A DNA stretch of 64,000 nt from Omphalotus guepiniiformis (lineage: Eukaryota; Basidiomycota; Agaricomycetes; Agaricales; Omphalotaceae), in contig JAQOOI010000017.1 of NCBI GenBank assembly GCA_028554645.1, positions 992,001-1,056,000 of the forward strand, given 5' to 3'. The notes under the pieces are model-generated. The model was not told the DNA's origin and did no database searches. It was given only the letters and a program-made list of their open reading frames with translations. Position numbers and translations under genes: made by a program. Shown piece after piece: positions 10,874 to 26,721 of this stretch. Numbering within the stretch: position 1 is the stretch's first letter; each line of letters opens with the position of its first letter.

Positions 10874-13800
10874 ATGAGCACTCGTTCTAGCACCCGTGCT
10901 GCAACTGCTAAAAGTCGCACGACTAAAGTCACTGCTGAGTCCACGGAAGTGGATAAAGAGAAAGAGAACAAGAAATTGAAGAGTGGGCAGGTCAAAATAG
11001 TGACTCAGAGAAAAGGGAAGGCCAAAGCATCTGGCCAGGGAAAGGAGAGAGTATTTTGCACCTGCAAGAAGGGAGATGATGGATCACCAATGGTGTATTG
11101 TGTCGAGTGCAAAGATTGGTAAGTGACATCCTCGTTTTTCTCGGTTTAAATCTCATTACATTGTACTCTAATATGCAGGTATCATTTCTCTTGCGTCAGT
11201 TTGGACGAACGGGATGCCGAAGACATTAGTGAGTATCCTCTTTCCTGTTCAGTGCCCACCGACTGCCCTCCCTCGGAACCACGGCATGCGTGGTTCCCCT
11301 TCGTATCTGTTCCTTACTTGCTGAATTTTCTGACAAATGTCTGTTTCCAGATGTCTACGTTTGTCCTTCTTGTTCAGAGGCGACTGGTCTACGTTCAGTC
11401 AGTGAGTACTTCCACACCTTTCTATCTGTGTCCGTTCGCCCGTCTTCGTTTCTAAAGCTCTTCATTACCGGACTTCCTTGTCGCACTGGTCGTATTTGTA
11501 TACTTGAAAAAAATTGTCGTACCTTGCCACTTTCTATCGCGAGTCACATATGAGTACTATCTGCGCGCGCTTCGAGCCATTAGTATTCGACGTTATTGTC
11601 GATACAGTACTGTTCTCCTGAGGCACGCGAACTTATGTTGGACTAATAGCGGTTTTGCGACATGACGCCTAAGTGCTCCATGCTAGTGTTACGTAGTAGC
11701 GTATACTATACCCAGTGCGACAAAGCATCTTTTATTCCCTTTCTATTTGACAGTTATTGTTGCTGAGGACGTCCGCATATTGACCAGTTGTCTTTGTTTT
11801 GTGTAGTGCACTGGGAGGGTCTTGATGCGGTGGAAGAGGTGACCGAGTCAGGCCCGACTTCCGAGCCCCCTAGGCGGTCTCAAAAGTCCAAGACGCCACA
11901 AGAGCCGGCCTCTGCGGAAGCACCGCAAGTCCCTACAAGCCCGGAGCCTGCAGAACCTCCATCCACGTCTGAAGATACGGAAAGTGAAGATGACTATGTG
12001 GCTGAGAGTGCTAAGGCCAAAGGAGACCGAGGCAAGGTACGATCTTTTCTTTTTTCGGTCTATCGAGATGCTGGAGCTAATCCATGTCTTGACAAACAAC
12101 AGCGCCGTGCTCGTCCTTTTTCATATGTTTCGCAGTCCGAGTCCGAATCCGATTTGTCTGAAGCGTCCGATCAGCCCGGTCGTCGACGAAAGGGCAAGGC
12201 TTCCTCTCCTTCTTTGAAGAGATTGTCAAAGCGGAGGGCGCAGGATACACATACCTCTGCCAACCGACCGCCCGCGAAGAAAACCAAGACCACTGATCCT
12301 TGGGATGATCCCACTAGAAAGTACTGTCTTGGGAAGCTGGAGGAAGTATTTCGGGATATATTCCTCCGATATCCTCATGTACGTACCAGCAAGAGTGAGG
12401 ATCATGAGGGAGGACCATCCTCTGAATCCCGACCTCTTCTGATCGAAAAGAAGCCAGAACATTTATCGGACGACGAGAAAAGTGCCGTCTCGGAGGATGC
12501 AAAGAAATTCGCTGATGACCTTGAGCAATGTGTATATGAAATATACTCCGAGCCAGATAAAACAGGAAAGTCTTCTGCAGGAGCAAAGTACAAGTAAGTT
12601 TCATTCAAACCCCTTGCCCTTTCTCGGGACATGTACTGACTAAAATCGTTTTAGGGATCGTTTCCGAATGCTGCAATTCAACCTCAGCAAGGTTGATCGC
12701 GTCGTTCTACACAAGCGCATTGCTTCTGCCCAAATTACTCCGAAAGAGATATCGGTCATGTCCTCGACTGACCTTGCAAACGAAGAACTAAAACAATCCA
12801 TAAAGAGTGCCGAGCAAGAATCACTGGAACAATCCATTCTCCAGAAGACCGCAGCCCCTCGCGCAAAAATCACGCGTAAAGGTTTGGAAGATATCGAGGA
12901 TGTTACTGGCCAATTCGGTAGTCGCGAGCGTGAGCGTCAGCAAGAAGAAGAGGAGCGAATGGAACGAGAGCGACTGGCGAGGCTGAAAAGTTCTCAGCCT
13001 GCCCAGCGCACTTTGCCTACTTCTGTTCCACCAGAGTCACCCGACGCTCCTGCGAGTGAGAATTGGGGTGCTCCTCCTCCCGTGCCTATGCACGCTCTAG
13101 ATGGCTCAACGCAGATCCCGTCCAGGCCGCCCTTGTTCATAAACACCTCTTCCGAACTGATGCCTCCTGAGCCCGAATTGAAACTTGCGGATCTCATTAA
13201 TATCGACGACGAGCCGTCTTCAGCTCAAGACACGACGGCCTCTCCTGTAGACGCACGACCTCCTTCGCCTTCGACGAATACCCTGGACCGGGCTACCGGA
13301 TCCTCTCCCGCTCCTGCTACTGGCACTCAAAACATCCTCAATTCGCCAACCGGCATTTCTCCCTTTGCCCAAAAATCATTATCGACGCCGACATTACCCA
13401 CACCGCCAACGCCGCGAACATCCACTTTCGACCTCAACTCCTTATGGTCTCAATCGAGCCCTGCTGCCCTTGCTAGCCCGCAGGTCTCCCTATCTGAAGC
13501 ATCTCCCAAAGAAGAATCGGAGCCTGCGCATATATCTGCCCCCGAGCCACCAGAGTCAAAAGATATTGTTATGGATGTAGAACCGGCCGTGGCGGATGAC
13601 CACGACTTCGATATGTTTCTAGAAGAGAAGGAAGAACCCTCGTCACCTGAGGACTTACAAGCGGCATTCAATGTCATCCCTCAAGTCTGGTCAGGGAAGG
13701 TAAGCCTTCATAATTTCTCAACCTGTCAATTGTTACGATGTAATATCTTCGTGCAGATTAATATGCCCCTTGATTCCACAATACCTCAAGAGACTCCTGT

Positions 13801-14889
13801 GGTAGCTCGTCAGATGGGAGGAAAACAAATTGACCCGACTTCCCCCCGCTGGAAAATATTATTTCCGTCTGATGGACTGAGAATCGACGGACGTGTACCT
13901 GTTGAGAATTCTGCAAAGTTTTTGCTGCAAATGCGAATGAATCCAACCAAAGAGCTGATCGCGGTAGCATTTGCGCCCGCACCCGGCACTGACGATTCAG
14001 AATTTAAAGCATTATCTGGCTTCCTCATCGCTAAAGGGTTAGTTGTTCGCCTGATACATATGTGAAGTAGAGACTAACAACCTGTTATAGACGCCATGGT
14101 CTATCTTTTCCCTGGGGACAACGCCCCAAAGACTATCATCCAGGAAGAGAACTCTATATCATACCGTTGCTTTCCAGTGACCCGCTCCCTGACTATATGG
14201 AACTTCTGGATGATCTGCGATTACCTAAACAGAGAACATCCGACTACCTCATAGGCATCTGGATCCTGAACAAAGGGAAGCTTGCTTCACCGCCCCCACA
14301 GTTAACGCCTCCACCGCCATCCGAGGCACTCCCGATACCTACACCCACGCCAATTTCTACCACGATACCTGCATCAGGTTTTACCTTACCTAATTCCAAC
14401 CCATTGGCAGGACTCAATATTCCGATTTCTGGTTCTCTGTCCAGCCTTGCCGCTACGTTACCCGTTGATCAGGCTGCCTTAGCCGCAGAAATAGCATCCC
14501 TCACTCCGGAACAACTAAGCCTCATAACGCAGGCACTTGCAACAGCTATACCGGGAGTAGCCGTTGCTACACACAGTCCTGTTCCGGCACCGCAAGCCCC
14601 TGCAGGACAAATACCTATGCCCATGCCCATCCCTCCGCAAACCTGGGAAATGGATACACCTCCAAGGTATCCTAGTGCAGAGTATCCAACTAAAACTGGC
14701 ACAAATACCCAGTATCCGTCTCAAGGTCATGACCAGTATCGACGTGGGCAAGACCATCGTGATCGTAGAGGTGACCGAGGTAGGGGCAGAGGGAGAGGTC
14801 GCGGTCGTGGTGATGACACCGGGCAGAGAGGTTCCAATCCCGGTTGGCCTCGTAAACAAAGCAGTGATGGTCCGTCACGGCGGTGGTAA
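10874..14889 (+). CDS. BYE1: BYE1-like transcription elongation protein (PHD finger, TFIIS central domain, SPOC domain)
   Basis: The spliced product has a basic Ser/Thr-rich N-terminus beginning MSTRSSTRAATAKSR. A PHD zinc finger follows (FCTCKKGDDG, YCVECKDWYHFSCV, VYVCPSC) spread over three exons. Next comes an acidic linker, then a TFIIS central-like domain from about DDPTRKYCLGKLEEVF to RVVLHKRIASAQITPKEI, interrupted by an intron at 12595. A long Pro/Ser linker leads to an SPOC domain starting at QVWSGKINMP and running through SFPWGQRPKDYHPG to LIGIWILNKGKL. The tail is rich in Pro, then Arg/Gly (GDRGRGRGRGRGRGDD). This order is that of yeast Bye1 and animal PHF3/DIDO, which bind RNA polymerase II and chromatin marked at H3K4; the present role is inferred from that. 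The RG-rich tail could bind RNA. One intron (11402-11806, about 405 nt) is far longer than the others, so its exact boundaries are the weakest part of the model. The start gives an upstream stretch free of further in-frame coding signal. Confidence 0.85.
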
Positions 14890-15159
14890 TTATGGTTGTG
14901 ATGTTGCTCCCCGTCCTTAAGCAATTAGCGTTCGATTGTATTTTATTTTGTTCGATATAGGTTGCAAGTACAGCTTGTATTTTTAGTTGTAAACTGTAGC
15001 TATTTCATCAAATTGCCATGAATCGGTTTGCGCTTTCTGTAAGGCATAATGAGCGCGCGATAGTAGCAGCTACCAACAAGCAGAGTCGAAGTATGATGCG
15101 ATATCTTGTATGTATGTATTATAAGTCCTATATAGTATAAAATGTTTCTAAAAATTCGT

Positions 15160-18100
15160 TCATTTCCGTGTGGCCTTAAGATCCTCTACTATCATCTCAA
15201 GTAACTTTTCGATCTTCTCCTGTTTGCCCTCAATATTTTGTAGCCGCTTTGCCCATTGTGATAATCCACCTGTATTATGCTCTTCTTCTTGTACCTGCCC
15301 CACAGTGGGGATGGATCTGCCACCAGGCCCGCCGACTTCAGAGCCAAAGGTTGGTGGACTTTCCGACAGTACTCCATCATTCCCGCCCATGACCTCTTCC
15401 ATCGGCGGAAATCTTCTTGCTCCTTGGTGGGTGGGTTGCGTTCGTTGGGACTGATGTCGATTTAAATGTTGCTGGTTGGGAGGGCCATTAGAATGCAACC
15501 CTTGATGATTAGACGAATCTGTTGCGCTTCTCCGATGGCCATTCTGGATCGAGGACAATCTGCGACGGGTGGTAGGTCCATAACTGACCAAGGGGCCACT
15601 CTGATCAACGAGTTCATTGGACATATCGTCGTCCACAATGAGAGGTTGATAAATCTGAGCCAACGGACTAGTAAAACTCTGGGCCGCCTCCAACCCTCTA
15701 TTCACGAGGGAATTGACACGGGTACGAGGAATAGCATGTGGTTGAGTGGGACTTCGAGGAGGAGACCCGACTTGGAAGTGTACGTGTCCCTGACTCTGGT
15801 TGTTCTGATTTGAATCTTGGGAAGTAGGTGACAGTCTTGCGGATGACCCTGATGTTCGTCGGCGCGCAGGGCTCTGTACTGGTGTAGATTGACTGCTATT
15901 GTCAACCGGTTTATCTGCTCTGCTAGGAGATGTTTCAATGTCATCTCGGGTGTCCAGTGCACTTGTGTCCAATTCTTCTTCAATCTCAAAAATCTAGCCG
16001 GAAAAATCTGTTTAAGAGCTATTTTGAGACGAAAATCGATTGATTGCACGCACAGCCGCAATGTCAGCATCAGAGCCTGCTAATCCTTCAAAAATGGCTA
16101 GAAGTCATGTGCAATCAGTACTGTTGTTGACGTTGATCAGTTGAAGTGTTGACTTACATAGTCTCTTCAGCGTCCGAGGAAGCGCATCATAACTTTTCTC
16201 AACCATTACCACGAATGTCTCGTAAAAACCTGTTGTGCCATGGTTTTTCGCTTGTCGTTCATACAGAGCAATGAGCAACAGCATAGGAAAATTCGTAAGC
16301 CTGATCATGAATACATTAACCTAGAAAGAAGCAAGTTAGACAAGTCTGGCAAACTGAGTTGAATTAAATAAGAGCGTGCCTTATGGAACCATCTGGGAGT
16401 CAAGATCCAGCTAAGGGGCACCATGAAGCACAACGCAACAAGATTGATCGGAGGCTGGTATGAAAACAATGAGTCTGCTTTGACCCTAAAAGACATTCAA
16501 TTTCCATTTCATGTGCGAGGTGTATATACGCGCACCCTTCAATTGTGGAGACCGCTCGTCTGAACATTGCCTACATGACATCTAAGACACAGGACTTCAT
16601 ACTACAAGCACGAGACTCACTTCGGCGGCGGCATCATCGTTGATAGTTGCGAAGGTGTTAGAGAGTATCTTTTAAAAGGTGGGTTTCCTCGCAGCTATTA
16701 GTATCGGGAGGGCTTACAGAGACCAAAACTAAAAACCACAGTGAGTGCTCAGATGCTCAGGCAAAGATAAAGCCAGATACACAACATACCAGTTAATAGC
16801 AAGGTATTACTCAAACAAGCATAAGTAACCATGAGGACAGGTCCGAATACAGGGTGAAATTTCTCTGCACGTTTGAGATCGGTCTACAAAGCTCAAAGGG
16901 CGAGCAGCAAACATACCTGATAAGTCAAACCCGCTAGCGTCTAACCCAAACCAAAGGTCAAGCATCCACCAAGCGATTTGCCTGGAATCTGATTAGCAGA
17001 ACTATCTCGTGCCATTCAATGACGTGACAAACCCTGCGCTATAGCTGAGCAATTTTCAGTTATGAGCATTATTCGATTTGGAATTGAAACATTGATGTAC
17101 CCAGCTTGATTTCGACTTAATCTATCAAAAGAAGTGAATATCACAGAGGCAACAAAATCTCATCAACATACGTCCACAGAGCATACAGGAAACCGCAAAA
17201 ACAGAAGGCAGCAATCATCATCAAGAACAGAAATTGCATGATCATTGCTCGGAGAGAAAGAACCATAAGGTTATTTTTAAGTGTGACGAACGCAAGCCTT
17301 CGAACAACGTCAGCCACTGAAATGCAGAACAAGCGAGTGACGAAACCTTGGAAACATCAAGCATGCAATTACAGCAAGGCAGTCAATACCTGTGCTGCGA
17401 GCCCACAGGACTGACACTCTTCGTGAGTTAAAGAAAAGAAGAGGTATCATAAACTAACCGTGATAGAAAACTCCATATAATCTAAGGGACGCATACAAGA
17501 GGAAGGTAGTCACTATAGATGGCGCATTAGTGATATGGAGTAGTACGGTGTAGTGGAATCACCAAAAGCCAAGTCGAACCCGTTCTGGCATGAAATTAGC
17601 GCAAGCTTGCTGACATATTAGAGTAAAAAGATACCCATGTTCCCTTGAAATACACTGATCATAGGACGTTACTAGCCTGTCGAGAAACGTGTACAAGCGA
17701 CGTACCTTGTATTCCATGTTCTTGCATTGCAGCAACTTTTTCCAGACAAAAGCCAAGTGCATAAACCATAAATATTGTCTCAGGCGGATTCAGTGTATCT
17801 CTCTCACTCCACTCTATTGCAAGAACAAAGAGGATAAAGAGGATGAGAAAGCTGCAGTTAATTCATGTCAAATAAGCTCAATAAAACGTGTTCTGAATCG
17901 TACTTGGTATACTCAAGCACCGAGCGAATAGAAGGGACTTTGAGCCTAGAACGATCTTGATGAGCGAACGGGTTAATTTTGTCTTTGAATCCTCCTACCG
18001 ATAATGATCCAGCAAGGGAGCCTTGTGAGGATCATAGAAGTGTATTGGATTCCGTTTGTATGTCTATGCAAGCACCGTTTCATAAGCACAAGCTTTCAAC

Positions 18101-19044
18101 AGAAACTCATGGAAGATGATCACATCTGAAAGAATCGAATGGCTGCTTTCCGCCTGATAGACGCACTTCCCTCTGCGGCAACCACAGTAAGAACCTACAT
18201 CCATAATGATACGAGACTTCACTCACGACCAGATCCCATCAATGACCTTCTGGCAAGACGAACTCTTAATGAATCTCTTCGCTTTACTTAATATCGCCAT
18301 CTCAATTGCATTCCCCACTCGCTCTTCCAGATCCTCCCTTTCTTCTCGTGCCATTTGCATAACGGTCTCGTCCGCTCCGTTGAAAACCAGCCAGCTAGTA
18401 GTGAGCACCAGTGCCAAATCCAACAGGTTATTCCCATATTCACGCAGCGTCCGTATGGCAAGGATTTCGCATAGCTCCGCGCGGGTCCGAGAAACGGAAG
18501 CAGTGGCCATGTTTTGATCGCGGGAGAAGTAGATTCGATTCAGCAGAAAGCAAAAGACGATGGACATATTCCCTTCTCTTTGCAGAGCACCATATTTCTC
18601 TACGAGCGGTCGAATGAGGGTGTAGGTTAAATCAGGAGCTGTAAGCGCACTTGACTGTTTGAGACCTCGTGAAAGTATTGAAAGTCGAGTTACGACGTAC
18701 CGCATCATGTGAAAGTGGAGTATCTATCATCGATGAGTTAGAAGACGTGACGCTATTTCATTACTGGGATTTCACAGACCTATGAAGGTCTTGAAGAACA
18801 CTTGTTGAATTTTCAACAAAGTTGCATAGCAAAATAAAAACATACCATGATATCCTATGCACGAAATTTTCAGAACCAAGCAATGAGCTCCAAGCAAAGA
18901 ATTAACTACCGAACGTATCATGTGGATTATAGGATATACAGGTGTGGCTTCGACATCCGGTCTGGGTTTTGGTTTGCTCAACAAGCGAAAGAAAGTAGAA
19001 GAACACAAAGCCTACGGTGAAAGAAGAGGCTGGTTCTCCGACAT
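15160..19044 (-). CDS. YVC1: Vacuolar cation channel, TRPY/YVC1 family
   Basis: The start codon at 19044 opens MSENQPLLSP, and an intron then leads to PDVEATPVYPIIHMIR. Further exons give LTAPDLTYTLIRPLVEKYG and the cytosolic helical region up to KVIDGIW. A series of very short exons through 18.2-16.3 kb encodes hydrophobic membrane segments such as the one around LFLMMIAAFCFCGFLYALW (17.2 kb) and FHPVFGPVLMVTYACLSN (16.8 kb, probable pore region). The C-terminal cytosolic part includes FEGLAGSDADI and ends in a predicted amphipathic or coiled-coil helix (LQNIEGKQEKIEKLLEMI). This matches the fungal TRP-like channel that releases vacuolar Ca2+ in response to stretch or osmotic shock. The exons joining about 18905 to 18735 could not be resolved cleanly; a micro-exon reading S-D-I-M is likely. 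The gene lies 320 nt downstream of the Mbp1-like gene on the same strand. Confidence 0.8.
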
Positions 19045-19364
19045 AGTGAGTACAAGCCAAAATTCACGGTCGCCAGGTTGGTATGTAACTTATGAAACAA
19101 GCGGGAGGGGTAAATTCATTTTGAAACTCCGCTTCACGCGTCGCGCCCCTACGCGTTCAAGTCACGCTAGCATCTGCTACAATAGTCACCTTTCTAATAC
19201 TATTCCTGTAATTACAATAGAGATACAGAGCTGAACAACTAGAACAACGAAGAAGCGGATAATCCTTCGGTGATATAATCCGGGGGGCCACGACATGTAT
19301 ATGGATACTCAAAGCTCCGAGCAGACCAGCAGCATGGAAAATGCGACAAAGGACGAAGACTAAA
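19045..19364. other. Spacer between tandem minus-strand genes
   Basis: This 320-nt gap must hold the 3' end of the Mbp1-like transcript and the promoter of the YVC1-like channel. I see no further open frame or repeat in it. Confidence 0.5.
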
Positions 19365-22180
19365 TCATATTATCCCATCACGAACCTGGATATTAACGTT
19401 CAAGGATGAACACGATAAGATCATGGATAGAATTGCACTACCTTCTGCAAAAAACCGGACACTTTACTGATGTCTATTATTTGAGCCTCGCTCTCCATTG
19501 CGATGACCAGATTGTCCAACATCTGAAAAGGAATAAGTACCTCTTTACACCGGACTGGGAACCAACTTACATCCTCAACCTTGTCGATGGCTACCCCCGT
19601 ACACAGGGCCACGATGCGTCGACACATGTATTCCTTCTCAGCACTCGCACCTCGCAAACCCTTGAGTCTCTCCTCCATCAACTCTTCTAGCCTCATATGC
19701 CACATCTTCATTCTACGCAGCTTGATCAGCGTCTCGACGCTATTGCCTATGGGTATCGGAGGGTCTGGATCGACGCTAAAAGAAGGGTTTTGTGCCAATG
19801 AAGATAAATCCCCACTCCCTGACATACCCACCAAGGTAGAGGAAACACCACGGTATCGAAATGCTGGAGAAACATTGTTCAGTGGTGCTGATGTCTGGGG
19901 AAGTAGTTCATCATCCTCGTCGCCTGAAGCATCCGCATCCATATCCTCGTCTGTAGGCCGGCTTTCTGCTTCCCCATCCTCGCCATCCCTTGTCTTGTCT
20001 TTGTCGGTTCTCTTTAGGATTTTTTGGCCACTTCGTCCCGTCCAATCCCATAAATCTTCTTCTTCTATGGCTTTCTCCAGATTCTTGACTCTCTGTCCCA
20101 AGAGGTCCAACTCGGCACATCTAGCCTGCCACGACTGAATTTGTTTCCTTTGCTCGGATAATTCACGCGTGGCTGCACGTAGATGGGCTTGTGTGACATC
20201 CAAAGCATCCTGCTTGACCTTAATCTCCGCCTGAAAGTCTGTCGATAATGACTGAATCATTGTAGTCATACCTGAGATATAGAGTGAGCGGATGTTGCGA
20301 AACCTGGACAGCTCTCATACCGGCAATGACATCCTGCGACTTCTGTACTGGTGCTGGGGGCGCAGGTCGTAGCATTTGCACGATATCCTCTGCTTTCAGA
20401 CCACCACTCAATTCCTAAAATCGGAATTACTACAAGGCAATGCAACAATGACGGTACTGGAACTTGCCTCGCTCTCGACACCAAAATCACCTGGTCTAAG
20501 ACCCAATTTGTTCATCAGCGTCCTATTTGCACCCACATCCACCAAGGTCCTGACCAAAGTCCGACTGCCCACTCTCGCAGCAATGTTCAAAGCTGTATCT
20601 CCATGCTCATCCTGCAAGTCCACGATGCTCCCAAAGTCACCGGCCATATGGTTTGCGATCCAATAGAATATCTGGTCCAAATAATACCGTGCCATAACCG
20701 CGCGGCCTTTCACCCCCGCCAAAGACATAATGTGATGCAACACGCTCTTGCGAGAGGTATCGACAGTGAGGATAGATTGGGAGAGTCCGGCTTGAAGAAG
20801 GGCTGGTAATGACTGAGCAGCAAAAGAATGAGTCGAGAGTATAGCTCGCATCAAGGGTGTCTCGCCCAGGTGATTACCACGATGAACGTCAGCGCCCTGT
20901 GAAAGCAATGCTTGCACCGTGGATACACGCGACAGCGATGCAGCAAGGTGTAGAGCATTATGTCCCTGCTCATCGAGCACTGTATCAACATCGATAGTCC
21001 TCGAGTTAGGAGTGCTCGTAGGGTTGTTCCCATTCGTTGGCAGAGGTGCTATGTCGCGTAATAGATTAAGAATGTTGACAGGATCGTCTCCTTGATATAT
21101 GGCAGCAAGCACCGTGGCGCGTCGTGTATCTTTGAGAGGTATTGAAAGATCTAGGTTCCGAGGATAAGAAGGCTTGTTAGCAAACCGAGGCAAGTGCTCT
21201 GCATCAGTCATGGGAGAAGCAGGAGCAGCAGTTCCACTTGCTGCAGTCGGAGGGCGAGGAGGAACTATTACTGGCGACTGGGCTTGTCCGTGTGTCAGCG
21301 TTGAGTCTTTGCGTGCGCGCTTCGTGGGCGACGGACCTCCATCACTATTCGAGGTGCCGTTTGTGTAGGTACCTGTTGACTGAGGTCGTGTTCCATCTAT
21401 CATTGACACATCCGCAACTGGTGCGAGATTCGCTGCATCAGGGTCTGAGCGTTGGCGCTTCAGTGTCTGAGAGGGTGGTGGTGTGGCTGAGGCAGGGAGA
21501 AACGGCGACTGTGAATGAGGAATGGGGGACGGTTGACTTAATCGACCTGTGCCGTGAGTAGCTGATGTAGATGGAGTGAAGAGACCTTGGGCACGGCCTT
21601 GGTTGAGAAGACGAAGAGCCGAGCCAGGCATGATTGGAGGAGGTGCTAGCATAGACGGCATAGAAGATAGATAGGCTCCAGAGCTGCCATTACCGAGAGA
21701 TTGATATGACGATGATGCAGATACAGGACGAGGTGAGGCGGAGATGTTAGGTGTGGATACAGGTAAAGCAGCGAGGGAATTCGTGCTTGGGGTGAAATCA
21801 AACAGAGCCGAAAGCAAAGACAATACACCATATTGTGCAGCGATATCGCGCCCTCTCTCAAGAGGTATCCTGCAAGAGATGTCCGTAATGATTTCCCTCT
21901 AGAAGGACACGAATACTTACCAGGTGCCTTGATACTTTCCATAACCACCCTGTACGATTTCGTGTTTACCAGGTAGGATTTCCTTCTCCAGAATTTTCGT
22001 TCGACGTCCCTTGTCCACCCCTGCTACCTTGAGTATTTGAGTCGCGTTCACATAGGAATCACCGCGTCTGCGCATGACAGCGATACCTCTGATCATGCAC
22101 TCATACACCTGTACAGACGAGTATACAGCATTGTATATTTTCACTGGGGGCTGGCTTGATACTGGGCGAGCAGACTGCAT
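19365..22180 (-). CDS. MBP1: APSES (KilA-N) and ankyrin-repeat transcription factor, Mbp1/Res-like MBF subunit
   Basis: The N-terminal APSES DNA-binding domain spans about residues 10-105: [60 protein letters not shown], then across an intron [11 protein letters not shown] Ser/Pro linker with a basic stretch ([10 protein letters not shown]) follows. The ankyrin region includes [27 protein letters not shown] and [15 protein letters not shown]. After two short exons comes a coiled coil ([34 protein letters not shown]) and a conserved C-terminus ending QKVRDGII after a final intron. The family forms the MBF complex that binds MluI cell-cycle boxes (ACGCGT) and drives G1/S genes; ankyrin repeats and coiled coil mediate dimerisation. 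I chose Met 22180 because it directly precedes the APSES domain. An upstream Met at 22306 with an intron beginning at its seventh codon is possible. Confidence 0.88.
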
Positions 22181-22365
22181 GGCGATAGAGGGCCAAGGGC
22201 TCGTGAGTAGACGATTTCCGTTCGACGCGACAGAGCCACCGTCACGCGTAAGCGGACTTTCAATCAATGAACTCGCGTTTCCCCTCACAGACCGAAACTT
22301 TCATCCATGAAGTCAAAACCAATCGATTTCGATTAGACATATAATACACAGTATATTTCAATAGA

Positions 22366-24389
22366 CTACAGTATGTCCTCTGGTGCATACAACTGAAAAT
22401 TCCGGTTGTAAGTTCCGCTGGCGATCATGTTACCATCGCTCGATATGTCCACAGACATTACTTTCCCAGAATCCGTGGTCAACGTACGAAGCAGCTGCCA
22501 ATCATCAGCACTCCATAGTTTGACATACCCATCATATCCTGCAGAGGCAAAGAAGAGCCCAGAACGATAAGACCATTCTTCCTCCGGAGTAAAGGATGGA
22601 GCAGAAGCCTCAGCCTTGGAGTCGAGGCTAGCGTCCTTTGAATCTGCTATTTCTACGTCTCCATTGACATCGGGAGCATTCGGTAGTGGCACCGAAGGTT
22701 TCTTGAAGAAAATGTCATTAGCATGAAAGAAACGAACGTCGGACACATTAGAGGTATGTCCTGGTATTGTGTAAAGAGACTTGAGATATCGCAGGTCCCA
22801 GATCCTGATAGTATCGTCTCCAGCTCCAGTGGCAACCTGATACCTGCATTTGAAGGAAAGGAAAAGAACGAGAAACCAAGAAATTAGCGAAAATTTCACA
22901 AAAACGAGATCATCCGAACCCATTAGGGGAGAAAGCAATTGCAAAGATGCCTTGCACATGTCCGTCTAAAACCATAGCCGTACGACCTGAGCGTAGGTCC
23001 CACACACGTCCAATGGCATCCAGTCCTCTGGAAGCGAAATTAGCCGCGTGACGACCATGATTTAGTGATAAAAAACACACCCAGACGCAACCAACGCTCC
23101 GTCGTTTTGGAATTCTACAGAATAAACTTCTTTAGAATGTCCTTCTTGTAATTGCAGCTCCTTGGAAGTGGCAACATCCCACAATCGCCAAGAGGTGTCA
23201 AAACTTGCACTGGCAACATAGTTCCCGGATGGGTGAAAAGCGACACGACATATACGGTCTTGATGGCCCTTCATAATCGACAAAGGTGTTTCACTGAAAA
23301 GTTGTTGGTGTGAAAACAATGCAATAATGGCTTGAGAAGTTTCACTATTCAAAGACCATAGATGTACGTTACAATCGCCAGCACCGCTGACCAGATTAAC
23401 GAGGTCGGGACCCTGTGAGAATGTCGCCTGTGGATGCCAGGCAACTCCTCCGACGCGGTCGCTGTGCCCTTTGCTTGTATCTCAGGAAAATGATCATGGT
23501 AATGCATGAAAGCATACCTCTCAAAGAACGAATTGGCGTGCAAGAAGGCACGTTCCATAACTTGACCGTGCCAGACCAACTCCCGGTCACCAATATATTA
23601 TTATTAGGAGCGAATCGCACTTGCGATATTGGCCTTTCATCACCGATTTGTGATCCAAGGATGGCAAATTTCTGATGCGTGTTTCAAAACCTTGAAGACA
23701 TAGTTTTCCATGGGACATACCTTCACCTCGGCAAATACCTTCTTTCGGATATCCACGATGCGACCAAGTTCCATTTTGCTATCTATTCGCTGCTGGGCGA
23801 TCCGGTTTTGAGCTCTGTCATGGAGAAGGAAACACAAAGAGAGTAGTAAGCACCTTAATCGTGTTTACCTATCGGTAGGATAAATTTAACCTGGGGAGAG
23901 AAAATTCTGCTATCTTTCTTCTTGCTTCAAGAAGTTCGAGTGAGCCTGGAGTGTAAAATTCAACTTCCTGGCACGTAAGTTAGCATGAGTGCAGGGAGGC
24001 CTTCAAGGCTCGTTAATGACTTACCTCCTCTTCACTTTCATCTGAAGATTCTTCATCAACATGCATTGCTTCATCCCCCCGAGCAGCATTGATTTGGGAC
24101 AAGACGTATATTAGACGGTCTCTGCGATCAGCAGCCTATGCATAGGACTTAGATGATAGATAAACAACACAGAACGCATTTCACCCACCCGTTCGCCAAA
24201 AAGTGTGATAGGTTCTCCAATCTCTCGTAGTCGTGCTTTGACGCGATTGTCATCTGTGGGCACTGCCATGCTGCGCGCTTTTTTCTTTCGCTCCAGCTCC
24301 TCAAGTATAATTTTATTCTCCATCCTGGCTCTTTCGGAGCCCAGGAAGTTCCCGTCGTCCATGAGAGTATCAAACGTGAGCTCCGTCAT
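22366..24389 (-). CDS. PRP4: U4/U6 small nuclear ribonucleoprotein PRP4 (WD40 splicing factor)
   Basis: The N-terminus begins [18 protein letters not shown]. It carries the PRP4/SFM motif [17 protein letters not shown] followed by DRRDRL and a short acidic stretch, and then the linker [23 protein letters not shown]40 blades follow: [115 protein letters not shown] and [20 protein letters not shown] (each motif cut here to stay short; they run on). The protein is a component of the U4/U6.U5 tri-snRNP and holds Prp3 and U4/U6. Introns fall between blades. One blade contains an acidic, Ser-rich insertion (around 22600-22680). The gene is divergent from the NDR kinase gene. Confidence 0.88.
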
Positions 24390-24795
24390 GGTTATAGAAA
24401 GGTGCGAATGCAAGTATCACGATTGACGATGGTCGGGTAGTATTCGCGGTCCTTCAGTGGAAGTATGTAAAAGCGGGGGACCACAAATGCTGATAATTGG
24501 CAAAACAGTCCGAACCAAACAATGCGTGACGGTAACGCGCACGTGACACTCTATCACGTATGTGACTCACTGTCATTGTGACAGTTAACAACCGGCATTA
24601 CGGCGCCTGGTCGTTAAGTCAAAGTCAAACTGCTTTGAGCATAACGTTTTCCACAACTTCAACAAGGACCACAACATTTTAAGTTCGGACTCTCTATCAC
24701 TTACGAGAGTTTATTCCTCTTTCTCTTCTTATCAAGTTCATTTCTCTTTCGCATTCCTTTCATTCTGTTTCAAGTATCATTCGTCCGCTTTACAT
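24390..24795. promoter_or_regulatory. Divergent promoter region (PRP4 / NDR kinase)
   Basis: This 406-nt space serves a gene on each side. It contains the E-box palindrome CACGTG at 24540-24545, preceded directly by GGTAACGCG, and within 40 nt the repeated near-palindromic motifs TCACGTATGTGA and GTGACTCACTGTCAT. A pyrimidine-rich stretch (24710-24790, TTTCTCTTC-type) precedes the kinase start, as is common in fungal 5' UTRs. Binding of bHLH factors is inference. Confidence 0.45.

Positions 24796-26721
<1,926 letters not shown>

Noticed and set aside
19581..20138. 185-codon plus-strand frame
   Set aside because: It is the mirror of the Ser/Asp-rich coiled-coil exon of the Mbp1-like gene; that strand shows family motifs and this one shows none.
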